Shown here one piece after another: positions 1-5,220 of a stretch of DNA of 9,550 bases. The DNA is taken from contig JBDKTK010000114.1 of assembly GCA_039680225.1 (NCBI GenBank), positions 1 through 9,550 of the forward strand, written 5' to 3'. Below the pieces are notes generated by a model. The model had not been told where the DNA came from. It saw nothing but the letters and a program-made list of their open reading frames with translations, and made no database searches. Source of the DNA: JBDKTK01 sp039680225. GTDB lineage: Bacteria; Desulfobacterota; Syntrophia; Syntrophales; UBA4778. How positions within the stretch are numbered: position 1 is the stretch's first letter; the number at the start of each line of letters is the position of its first letter. The translations under genes were made by a program, and so were the position numbers.

Positions 1-2
1 GA

Positions 3-437
3 GTGTTTCGCTTGGAAGATTACTTAAAGCAAGCAGATGAATTTGCCAACTGCTATGATCAAGCTGCCGCCATACAAGCCCTTTCCGGAGCAATAGGTGT
101 AAAACTCCAATGGATATTCATGAATACTTTCGGGTTCATAAATACGACAAATCTGCTCGGATACGGAGACTGTAATAATCCATTTTTCGACATGGACGGA
201 ACTGAGCAAACCATCGATAAAAATGATCGAAATCGCACAGCCTTCGGAAATCATGCTTTTTGCGCATTAAGGGAAAAAGTTCAAGATGCCTGTGCCGGTC
301 CGCACTCTGGAAGATCAAAAACTGTCTACGTAACCATGAGCATTGACACAACAACGATTTTATACAGGCTATTTAGGATGCGACCGGGTAATGTTGCAGA
401 TATGAGTAACTACAATGGCGTAATAGGTTTTAGATAA
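3..437 (+). CDS. Transglutaminase-like cysteine protein, C-terminal part (runs off left edge)
   Basis: I see a Cys-His-Asp layout typical of the transglutaminase-like (papain-like) fold: Cys17 in FANCYDQAAA, His84 in GNHAF and Asp95 in VQDACAGPH, counted from the first GTG. In that family these form the catalytic triad, and members act as cross-linking enzymes, proteases or inactive binding domains. The candidate catalytic Cys lies only 17 residues in, and the frame is open to the window edge, so the GTG at base 3 is probably an internal codon and the N-terminal part lies outside. The stop overlaps the ATG of the next gene (TAATG), which implies translational coupling and a shared function. 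Codon use is AT-rich compared with genes further right. The fold call is inferred from spacing and motif shape. Substrate and activity are unknown. Confidence 0.68.
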   Translation: MFRLEDYLKQADEFANCYDQAAAIQALSGAIGVKLQWIFMNTFGFINTTNLLGYGDCNNPFFDMDGTEQTIDKNDRNRTAFGNHAFCALREKVQDACAGPHSGRSKTVYVTMSIDTTTILYRLFRMRPGNVADMSNYNGVIGFR

Positions 438-1318
438 TGCACCGCCTATTATCATCGGGTGCCATAATTGGTCTCATATTTATTGTCTGTATAATTACGG
501 AAGGAGGAAGCACGGTGAGCTACCTTAATGATGCAAGAGCCAAGGATTTTATATCCAAGGAGGGTATTGATAAAATTCATATAGCTGATGATAACTATGG
601 TGTTGCAGCCGATTGGTCGACCTTGGGATTTATGACAGGTTTAAAGTATAGTGGTTGGTTGATTGATAATGTGTCCGATCCTTCTGAACGTGATTCGATT
701 GCATCATGCTTATGGCGATTCAAAAGAGGGGAAGAAAAACTCAGAATAGAAATTATAGCTTCAAGTAAAGGAAATGCTGCGGCTCTGAATAGCCTTATGG
801 AATTTGCATTAGGAACAACATCAATGGAGGTACCATTTAAAAAAGCAGAGGGGCTGGGTGATTACTATCTCGTAAGCAGAAATGCCACACTGAGGGATAG
901 ATTGTGGATTTATCGGAATGTCTGCTTTGATCTTCGTTATTCTAAGAAAAACGAGACTTCTGATTTTGATACCTTTGCCCTAGCCAAAGATATTCAAGCA
1001 TACGCTGAAAAACATCTTGTACGCAATATTTCAGATTATTACCCCAGAATCACTCACAACATATCTCTGAAAAAGATCTATGTTGGCGATACATTCGACA
1101 TAACACTTTCCATGGCAGTAGAAAGCCCGGCGAGTAATTATGTAATGGAATTGAAATTAGGAGAAACTCTGGATTTAGTTAGCCAGGATGGATTGACAAT
1201 TCGAGTGAAAGCTATACAGCCGGGGCCGGCGGAAGTGAAGTTTGTGGTTATTGATCGGAAGACCCTATTGTCATCGGAAAAGACCGTGAAGTTTGATGTG
1301 CTGGAAAAGGGACGATAA
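437..1318 (+). CDS. Exported protein of unknown function with a C-terminal Ig-like region
   Basis: This 293-residue protein is not assigned to a named family. Residues 1-7 carry a positive charge and residues 8-20 are strongly hydrophobic (GAIIGLIFIVCII), which looks like a signal peptide or N-terminal anchor. There is a Cys at position 18 but no convincing lipobox. Residues about 55-195 are mixed alpha/beta. Residues about 208-290 alternate short beta-strand-like stretches (GDTFDITLSM, GLTIRVKAI, AEVKFVVID), as in bacterial Ig-like domains. It is coupled to the transglutaminase-like gene by a one-base overlap, so the two probably work together at the cell envelope. A strong ribosome binding site lies inside the gene before an in-frame GTG at 515, which would give a 267-residue form lacking the hydrophobic segment. 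The start at 437 is preferred because the signal-like segment is in frame, but its own ribosome site is weak. Confidence 0.75.
   Translation: MHRLLSSGAIIGLIFIVCIITEGGSTVSYLNDARAKDFISKEGIDKIHIADDNYGVAADWSTLGFMTGLKYSGWLIDNVSDPSERDSIASCLWRFKRGEEKLRIEIIASSKGNAAALNSLMEFALGTTSMEVPFKKAEGLGDYYLVSRNATLRDRLWIYRNVCFDLRYSKKNETSDFDTFALAKDIQAYAEKHLVRNISDYYPRITHNISLKKIYVGDTFDITLSMAVESPASNYVMELKLGETLDLVSQDGLTIRVKAIQPGPAEVKFVVIDRKTLLSSEKTVKFDVLEKGR
501..517 (+). promoter_or_regulatory. Strong internal ribosome binding site with in-frame GTG start
   Basis: AAGGAGG at 501-507 is followed after 7 bases by GTG at 515-517, in frame with the gene that begins at 437. It is a better Shine-Dalgarno match than anything before 437. 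Initiation here would yield a cytoplasmic form without the signal-like segment. It may also be a chance result of encoding Glu-Gly-Gly-Ser. Confidence 0.45.
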
Positions 1319-1351
1319 GGGCTCCCCCTGTCCCCAGAGGGTATTGAGGTG

Positions 1352-1377
1352 GTCACTTCGACAGGCTCAGGGTGCGG
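1352..1377 (+). repeat. Dispersed repeat, 'CTTCGACAGG' family, copy 1
   Basis: This copy reads CACTTCGACAGGCTCAGGG followed by TGCGG. Related copies lie at 1486-1511, 1558-1583 (degenerate), 3379-3402, 5057-5082, 5091-5115, 5164-5186 and, partly, 7707-7720. It sits 33 bases after the exported-protein gene and is preceded by a partial copy of the CCCCCT/AGAGGG motif at about 1321-1341. All full copies are on the + strand in this window. Confidence 0.8.
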
Positions 1378-1404
1378 TTTGGAACGACACTGAACATCTC
1401 GACT

Positions 1405-1483
1405 CGTCATGCCCGACTTGATCGGGCATCCAGTTTTTTTGGTTCAGAAAACGACCTGGATGCCCGCCTGCGCGGGCATGACG
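1405..1483. repeat. Inverted pair of palindromic (REP-like) elements
   Basis: Two arms, 1405-1433 and 1456-1483, are inverted copies of each other separated by 22 bases. Each arm is itself a hairpin. The left arm is ATGCCCGA, loop CTTGA, TCGGGCAT. The right arm has ATGCCC and GGGCAT around eight bases. The outer edges of both arms read CGTCATG and CTGGATG or their complements, so the arms clearly belong to one family. Inverted pairs of short palindromes are the usual layout of REP elements mobilised by RAYT transposases. No such transposase is in the window. Confidence 0.8.
1409..1440 (+). terminator. Possible intrinsic terminator formed by a REP arm
   Basis: The left REP arm forms an 8-bp GC-rich stem (1409-1416 with 1422-1429, 5-base loop), then four bases, then seven T's (1434-1440). 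This could end transcription of the 3-1318 operon. The 4-base gap between stem and T run makes it less than ideal. Confidence 0.5.
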
Positions 1484-1485
1484 GG

Positions 1486-1556
1486 GTCACTTCGACGGGC
1501 TCAGTGAGCGGGGCTGACCTCCCCCAGAATCCCCCTCCAGAGGGGGACATTGGGTG
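1486..1556 (+). repeat. Composite dispersed repeat of about 71 bases, copy 1
   Basis: A CTTCGAC-family block (1486-1511) is joined to a second motif with GACCTCCCCC, then CCCCCT, loop CCAG, AGGGGG and ACAT. The whole block recurs at 5090-5160 with the same order and spacing and only scattered substitutions. A degenerate CTTCGAC-family copy follows at 1558-1583. Translating this block gives a spurious open frame, so no gene is called here. Confidence 0.8.
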
Positions 1557-1583
1557 TTCATTTTGGCAGGCTCAGGGAGCGGT

Positions 1584-1717
1584 TAAAAGGGCACGCCCTC
1601 CATCTGCAAAACTCACATCTACGGCCTGGACATCACCCGAATTTTCGGCTAGTTACATATTAATGAAATTTACAGCAATTTAATGCCATGTAAGGGAGCG
1701 TGGAAGGGAGGCTGAAT
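1584..1717 (+). other. Non-coding leader of the Xre module; possible operator
   Basis: There is no gene here. The half-sites TTACAT (1653-1658) and ATGTAA (1688-1693) form an inverted repeat 29 bases apart, close to the ribosome site of the Xre gene. Xre regulators often bind inverted repeats in their own promoters, so this is a candidate operator. No convincing -35/-10 pair is visible, and the promoter is unresolved. The rest of the 399-base gap from 1319 is repeats. Confidence 0.3.
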
Positions 1718-2071
1718 ATGACACAAGGCATTAATATAATTGGATATAATATTAAATCATTGCGCGAAAAACGGAAGTTACGCCAGGAGGATATTGCCTC
1801 ATTTTTAGGGGTAAGCAGGGAAATGGTCAGTTACTACGAAAGCGGGGCCAGGAACATCCCTCTGGATACTGTGAACAGGCTGGCTGATTTCTTTCAGGTC
1901 GAACTGGAAGATCTTCTGGAAGAGAATCCGGACTTGCGCAAGGCCAATATCGCGTTTGCCTTTCGGGCCGGCGAGCTCGGCCCGGAGGATTTCCAGACCG
2001 TTTCCGATTTTCACAAGATCGTGAAGAACTATATAAAAATAAAAAGCCTGTGTGAGAAGCATGGCTGTTAA
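1718..2071 (+). CDS. Xre-family helix-turn-helix regulator (likely antitoxin/repressor)
   Basis: This is a 117-residue protein. Residues about 9-66 form a Xre/Cro-type DNA-binding domain; the helix-turn-helix falls at 23-43 (QEDIASFLGVSREMVSYYESG region), and LEDLLEEN closes the five-helix bundle. The remaining 50 residues have no recognisable domain and may contact the partner proteins. The ATG at 1718 is chosen because GGGAGG lies 6 bases upstream; a GTG at 1700 in the same frame lacks a ribosome site. The 3' end overlaps the next gene by 11 bases, showing a single operon. In known ImmR/ImmA-type systems the Xre partner is a repressor cleaved by the adjacent peptidase. Inference: it represses this operon and possibly neutralises the nuclease encoded third. 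Confidence 0.88.
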   Translation: MTQGINIIGYNIKSLREKRKLRQEDIASFLGVSREMVSYYESGARNIPLDTVNRLADFFQVELEDLLEENPDLRKANIAFAFRAGELGPEDFQTVSDFHKIVKNYIKIKSLCEKHGC

Positions 2072-2786
2072 CCTCAAAATAAAAAAAGATGCTGACGACT
2101 TCCGAAAGAAGCACGGATTGGGGTCGAAAGACCCCATCAATGTTAAGGGGCTGCTGCTGAAATTGAAAGTTCTCGCCGTCTACAAGCCTGTCAGCCCCAA
2201 TATCTCAGGCATGGCCGTGAAGACGGACAGCTATCGGTTCATGCTGGTCAATTCAAGCGATACAGTGGGTCGTCAAAATTTCTCGGCCCTTCACGAGCTG
2301 TACCATCTTTTTGTCCAGGATGATTTCGGTTACAGCGTCTGCGCAGAACCCGTTAAAACGAGAATTGAAAGGGAAGCCGATCAGTTCGCATCACAGTTGA
2401 TCCTGCCTGAAAACGGCATTCTTGATCTGATGCCATCGCCGGAACTGAAGAAGAAACGTGTATCATTAGGGACGGTTTTCGAAATTGAGCAATACTACAT
2501 GTGTTCAAGAAGCGCGCTTCTGAATCGGTTGCGGGCGATGAAATTGATAACGGCTGAGCAGCATAAAGAGTTCTCCGAAAACATCATTTCTAATGCACGG
2601 GTATACGGTTACGAAACCGGCCTGTACGAGCGCGGCAACCACAATCTGGTCATCGGGGATTACGGAAGATTGGCGAAGGCGCTCTATGACAAGGATGTTA
2701 TCTCCGAATCAAATTTCATCAGTTTAATGCGAGATATTAATATCGAGATAGAAGAAGATTTTGGCGACTCCAGGGAACCCGAATAA
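2061..2786 (+). CDS. ImmA/IrrE-family zinc metallopeptidase (COG2856 type)
   Basis: The 241-residue product has the zinc-peptidase signature HELYH at residues 78-82 (two His ligands and the catalytic Glu). The family's second motif, EREADQFASQLILP, follows at about 103-116, with the third metal ligand expected in EREAD. The N-terminal ~75 residues resemble the usual lead-in (INVKGLLLKL, then a strand before the His motif). Residues about 150-241 form a C-terminal extension of unknown role. The ATG at 2061 is preferred over a GTG at 2052 in the same frame, although its GAGAAG ribosome site is weak and close; coupling with the overlapping Xre gene may help. ImmA of ICEBs1 and IrrE/PprI of Deinococcus cleave Xre-type repressors. 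By analogy this enzyme probably cleaves the upstream product in response to a signal. Confidence 0.9.
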   Translation: MAVNLKIKKDADDFRKKHGLGSKDPINVKGLLLKLKVLAVYKPVSPNISGMAVKTDSYRFMLVNSSDTVGRQNFSALHELYHLFVQDDFGYSVCAEPVKTRIEREADQFASQLILPENGILDLMPSPELKKKRVSLGTVFEIEQYYMCSRSALLNRLRAMKLITAEQHKEFSENIISNARVYGYETGLYERGNHNLVIGDYGRLAKALYDKDVISESNFISLMRDINIEIEEDFGDSREPE

Positions 2787-2789
2787 TAA

Positions 2790-3302
2790 ATGGCGAAACC
2801 TAAAATCCTGCTGGATTCGGATGTTATCAGGCATTTTCTGAAAGGCAGTCGAATTCTTGATCTCCCGAAGATCTATCCGGAACAGTTAGCACTTCTCGAC
2901 ATTGTCAAAAGCGAGCTTTGCCGAAGCCGCCAGTTGCAAATACCTGTCAATAATTTCCTTTCAATGTGCAAAATAGAACAGATTTCTTTTCCGACCCATA
3001 ACATGGAGATCATGCGGGAGTACGCCGCTTTGAGGAAAAGATTTGGCGACGGTGAGAGTGCTTGCATGGCCCTAGCCAGATTTGAATCGCATTTCATTGC
3101 CAGCAGTAATCTGATAGATATCAGCGCTTATTGCGAACAGCATGGGATTGTTTATTTGACGACCATGGATGTACTTGTAGAGGGATTGAATAAGGGAATA
3201 ATGACGGAAGGAGATTGCGACGCTTTCATAAAGAGAGTGAAGGAGAAGGGCAGCAAGCTTCCGGTTGATAGTATTCGGGAATACATGGGGAAGAAAAGTT
3301 AG
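2790..3302 (+). CDS. PIN-like domain protein, putative ribonuclease toxin
   Basis: This 170-residue protein has PIN-type acidic residues in the right order: Asp9 (ILLDSDVIRHF), Glu42 (VKSELCR), Glu89 (GDGESACMALA) and Asp110 after the FIASSNL strand, followed by the strand VYLTT. PIN proteins are Mg-dependent RNases and the toxins of many toxin-antitoxin pairs. Its length is at the long end for PIN toxins; residues 130-170 (GLNKGIMTEGDCDAFIKRV region) form an extra helical tail. The residue at 107, often Asp in the family, is Asn, so the active site is slightly divergent. The gene starts three bases after the peptidase stop, with CAGGGA about 13 bases upstream, so it is co-transcribed. PIN-like proteins are known neighbours of Xre-COG2856 pairs. 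Toxicity is inferred. Confidence 0.72.
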   Translation: MAKPKILLDSDVIRHFLKGSRILDLPKIYPEQLALLDIVKSELCRSRQLQIPVNNFLSMCKIEQISFPTHNMEIMREYAALRKRFGDGESACMALARFESHFIASSNLIDISAYCEQHGIVYLTTMDVLVEGLNKGIMTEGDCDAFIKRVKEKGSKLPVDSIREYMGKKS

Positions 3303-3312
3303 CGCCTTTTAA

Positions 3313-3337
3313 CCCCTGTTTAATAAAAAAACGGGGG
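3313..3337 (+). other. Hairpin after the PIN gene, no T run
   Basis: CCCCTGTTT (3313-3321) can pair with AAACGGGGG (3329-3337), including one G-U pair, across a 7-base A-rich loop. No T run follows on either strand, so it is not a typical intrinsic terminator. It may stabilise the 3' end of the mRNA. Confidence 0.35.
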
Positions 3338-3346
3338 GGGAAAGTG

Positions 3347-3370
3347 CTGGATTCCCGCCCGCGCGGGAAT
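3347..3370. repeat. Palindromic repeat of ATTCCC-N8-GGGAAT type
   Basis: ATTCCC (3351-3356) and GGGAAT (3365-3370) flank eight GC bases and follow CTGG. This is the same frame as the arms at 1405-1483, with TT/AA in place of TG/CA. The pattern equals the dRS3 consensus described in Neisseria, although here it is probably an independent or more widely spread family. Confidence 0.75.
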
Positions 3371-3378
3371 TATGGAAG

Positions 3379-3427
3379 CACTTCGACAGGCCCAGGGTGC
3401 GGTAAGGGCGAACGCCGTTCGCCCCTA
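3379..3427 (+). repeat. Composite repeat: CTTCGACAGG block plus GGGCGAAC hairpin
   Basis: A CTTCGAC-family copy (3379-3402) is followed directly by a perfect 8-bp hairpin, GGGCGAAC-GCC-GTTCGCCC (3406-3424), and CCTAC. The same arrangement recurs at 5164-5214 with different stem bases that still pair. It lies between convergent genes, about 75 bases past the PIN gene and 50 before the DUF456 stop. Confidence 0.8.
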
Positions 3428-3477
3428 CGAAAAATTAAAGGTATGGATTCCTGCTTTAAGGTATGCGCATTTCGATT

Positions 3478-3957
3478 TCAGATCAGCAACGCTGCGATGA
3501 AAATGCCCAGCATGGTGAACGCGATCGCCAGCTTCATTACGGCGGCTATGATTAAGCCGTACCATGTTGCTGTCCCTACTTTACCCGCGCGCAATATGTC
3601 TTTGTGGGCTAAAAATTCACCGATTGCCGCGCCTGCCAGCGGCATGAACAGGAGCCCCCAGAACCCCGTAAATATGCCGGCGAGGGTGCCCAAGGCAGCG
3701 CCGATCATGCCCTGCTTGCTCGCGCCCGCTCGTTTGACGGAATAGGCCGCGGCGACATATTCAATGACTAACCCCAGTATGGCAAGGGCCGCCAGCACAT
3801 AAACAGTTAATATGCTTATGAGCTGGAAATTGTTTATCCATGCGGCAAGCAGAACCCCGATGAAAATCAGCGGCAGACCCGGTAATGCAGGAAGCACAAC
3901 GCCGGCGACGCCGGCCAGTATCAGCAAAATGGCTGTTATCCAGAGAATTGTATCCAT
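3478..3957 (-). CDS. DUF456-family membrane protein
   Basis: This 159-residue protein is almost entirely hydrophobic. Likely membrane segments are at about 3-24, 27-42, 46-72, 86-116 and 127-157. The opening pattern (AGVAGVVLPALPGLPLIFIGVLLAAW), the charged AYSVKRAGASKQGMIGAALG loop and the Gly-rich GIFTGFWGLLFMPLAGAAIGEFLA segment are characteristic of DUF456 proteins, whose function is not known. Length is normal for the family. The ATG start is supported by GAGG about 7 bases upstream on the minus strand. It is a single-gene unit convergent with the PIN gene and divergent from the EcsC-family gene. A GATAAT sequence in the upstream gap could be a -10 element, but no good -35 accompanies it. 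Confidence 0.85.
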   Translation of the reverse strand: MDTILWITAILLILAGVAGVVLPALPGLPLIFIGVLLAAWINNFQLISILTVYVLAALAILGLVIEYVAAAYSVKRAGASKQGMIGAALGTLAGIFTGFWGLLFMPLAGAAIGEFLAHKDILRAGKVGTATWYGLIIAAVMKLAIAFTMLGIFIAALLI

Positions 3958-4133
3958 TATAACCTCGAATTTATCGGCAGACTCTCTGATGTGTTTTGTT
4001 TAAAATTATCCCTTGTCATTTCCTTGTGTGCGGTGTGATGTTCTTGCACCACTGTCCCCCTTAGATTTGTTCCTCCCTTTGGAGATGTCAAGCAAAAGCG
4101 TCGGCCTGGACGATTCTCGGCAGATCAGATGAC

Positions 4134-4162
4134 CCTCCCTGCTCCCTTCAGGGAGGCTTTTT
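4134..4162 (+). terminator. Strong intrinsic terminator with no gene in front of it
   Basis: A perfect 8-bp stem, CCTCCCTG (4134-4141) and CAGGGAGG (4149-4156), with a 7-base loop is followed by C and five T's (4158-4162). It points along the + strand, but the nearest upstream gene is on the minus strand. It may end an unannotated small RNA or attenuate the EcsC-family gene that begins 69 bases later. Confidence 0.7.
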
Positions 4163-4230
4163 CGTCCTGTAATATTTACCAGCTTTGATCAGGAAATCAT
4201 GCTAAATTATCTCTGCTCTGATTGCGGGGC

Positions 4231-5052
4231 ATGGGGCGGCTCCTTCTAAAACTTGTTGGCCGAGGCAAAAAAGTGCTTTTTCACCAAACCGATTTGATTG
4301 ATCTGGAGAGCGCCAAAATGCTCCTGGAGAACCCGGGGGTTGCGGTGAAAATCGCCAACCGGCTGGGGGAGCCGATTGAGAAGGCCCTTCAGCGCCTGCC
4401 CGCCGGGCTGCACGAGAAGGTGGGGGATATCACGCGGGCGGCGCTGACCAAGGCTGTGAATACCGCAGTCATGACGCTGGACGATGCCCCGCACAAGGCG
4501 GCTTCGAACCTTTGGCACAAGATCGGGGTGGCGGCCACGGGCGGTGCGGGGGGATTTTTCGGGCTGGCGGCCCTGGCGGCGGAACTCCCTGTTTCGACGG
4601 TAATCATGCTGCGGTCGATTGCCGATATCGCCAGGAGCGAGGGCGAGGACATCAGGAGCATTGAATCCCGGATGGCGTGCGTTGAGGTGTTTGCGCTGGG
4701 CGGGTCGCGGCCGGGCGACGATGCCGCCGAGGTCGGTTATTTCGCGGTCCGGGCCATGCTGGCGCAGTCTGTTACCGAGGCAATCAAGTACATTTCGGGA
4801 CGGGGCATTCTTGAAGAAGGAACGCCTGTCCTGATGCGGCTCATCATGAAAATCGCGGAGCGGTTCAGCATCCAGGTATCCCAGAAGGTGGTGGCCCAGT
4901 CGGTGCCGGCTATCGGCGCGGCGGGTGGGGCGATCGTCAACCTGATCTTCATCGACCATTTCCAGGACATGGCGCGCGGGCATTTTACGGTGCGGCGGCT
5001 GGAGAGGAAGTACGGGGAGGAGGAGGTCAGGAGGGAGTATGAGAGGATATAA
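4231..5052 (+). CDS. EcsC-family protein
   Basis: The 273-residue protein matches the EcsC family in its conserved centre: LPVSTVIMLRSIADIARSEG (about 119-138), then RMACVEVFALGG (147-158) and DDAAEVGYFAVRAML (163-177). The segments at 98-130 and 224-242 are Gly/Ala-rich and hydrophobic and could touch membranes. In Bacillus, EcsC is encoded with the Ecs ABC transporter, but here no transporter neighbours it, as is common for stand-alone homologues. The biochemical role of the family is unknown. The C-terminus is strongly charged (RRLERKYGEEEVRREYERI). ATG at 4231 is preferred; an in-frame TTG at 4222 is possible, and neither has a clear ribosome site. The gene is GC-rich, unlike the genes to its left. 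Confidence 0.85.
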   Translation: MGRLLLKLVGRGKKVLFHQTDLIDLESAKMLLENPGVAVKIANRLGEPIEKALQRLPAGLHEKVGDITRAALTKAVNTAVMTLDDAPHKAASNLWHKIGVAATGGAGGFFGLAALAAELPVSTVIMLRSIADIARSEGEDIRSIESRMACVEVFALGGSRPGDDAAEVGYFAVRAMLAQSVTEAIKYISGRGILEEGTPVLMRLIMKIAERFSIQVSQKVVAQSVPAIGAAGGAIVNLIFIDHFQDMARGHFTVRRLERKYGEEEVRREYERI

Positions 5053-5056
5053 AGGT

Positions 5057-5082
5057 GTCACTTCGACAGGATCAGGGTGCGG
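5057..5082 (+). repeat. Dispersed repeat, 'CTTCGACAGG' family
   Basis: GTCACTTCGACAGGATCAGG followed by GTGCGG differs from the 1352 copy by two bases. It begins only 4 bases after the EcsC-family stop, so it is transcribed as the 3' end of that mRNA. Confidence 0.8.
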
Positions 5083-5089
5083 GTTGGTC

Positions 5090-5160
5090 TTCACTTCGAC
5101 TGGCTCAATGAGCGGGGATAACCTCCCCCTGAATCCCCCTCCAGAGGGGGACATAGGGTA
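5090..5160 (+). repeat. Composite dispersed repeat of about 71 bases, copy 2
   Basis: This is the same two-part block as 1486-1556: a CTTCGAC-family unit ending AATGAGCGGGG, then AACCTCCCCC and the CCCCCT-CCAG-AGGGGG hairpin with ACAT. Differences from the first copy are scattered single bases, so both descend from one unit rather than arising by chance. Confidence 0.8.
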
Positions 5161-5163
5161 CAC

Positions 5164-5214
5164 TCTTCGACAGGATCAGGGTGCGGGATAAGGGCGACCG
5201 GCCGGTCGCCCCTA
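5164..5214 (+). repeat. Composite repeat: CTTCGACAGG block plus 20-base palindrome
   Basis: A CTTCGAC-family unit (5164-5186) is followed by the perfect palindrome GGGCGACCGGCCGGTCGCCC (5192-5211) and CTAC. The palindrome ends 9 bases past the tex stop and may form the 3' boundary of the tex mRNA, though no T run follows on the minus strand. Confidence 0.8.
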
Positions 5215-5220
5215 CAGACC

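Noticed and set aside
1372..1683. Open + strand frame of 103 codons between the first operon and the Xre gene
   Set aside because: It is a translation of the dispersed repeats (REP doublet and composite block), with no ribosome site and no protein-like composition.
1700..1717. Upstream GTG start for the Xre gene
   Set aside because: The GGGAGG ribosome site is 6 bases before the ATG at 1718 and would lie inside the longer reading.
3313..3340. Hairpin after the PIN gene as an intrinsic terminator
   Set aside because: No T run follows on either strand; it is listed only as a hairpin.
4010..4130. Known riboswitch (c-di-GMP, fluoride, SAM types) before the EcsC-family gene
   Set aside because: I could not find the conserved core bases of any of these classes by eye; only the terminator is supported.
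4246..5163. Long minus-strand open frame opposite the EcsC-family gene
   Set aside because: It is the GC-rich shadow of a gene with clear family motifs; its translation is Arg/Pro/His-rich and extends into repeats.
1352..5214. Recurring repeats as a possible CRISPR array
   Set aside because: The copies are unevenly spaced over kilobases, vary in sequence, lie in separate intergenic gaps, and no cas genes are present.
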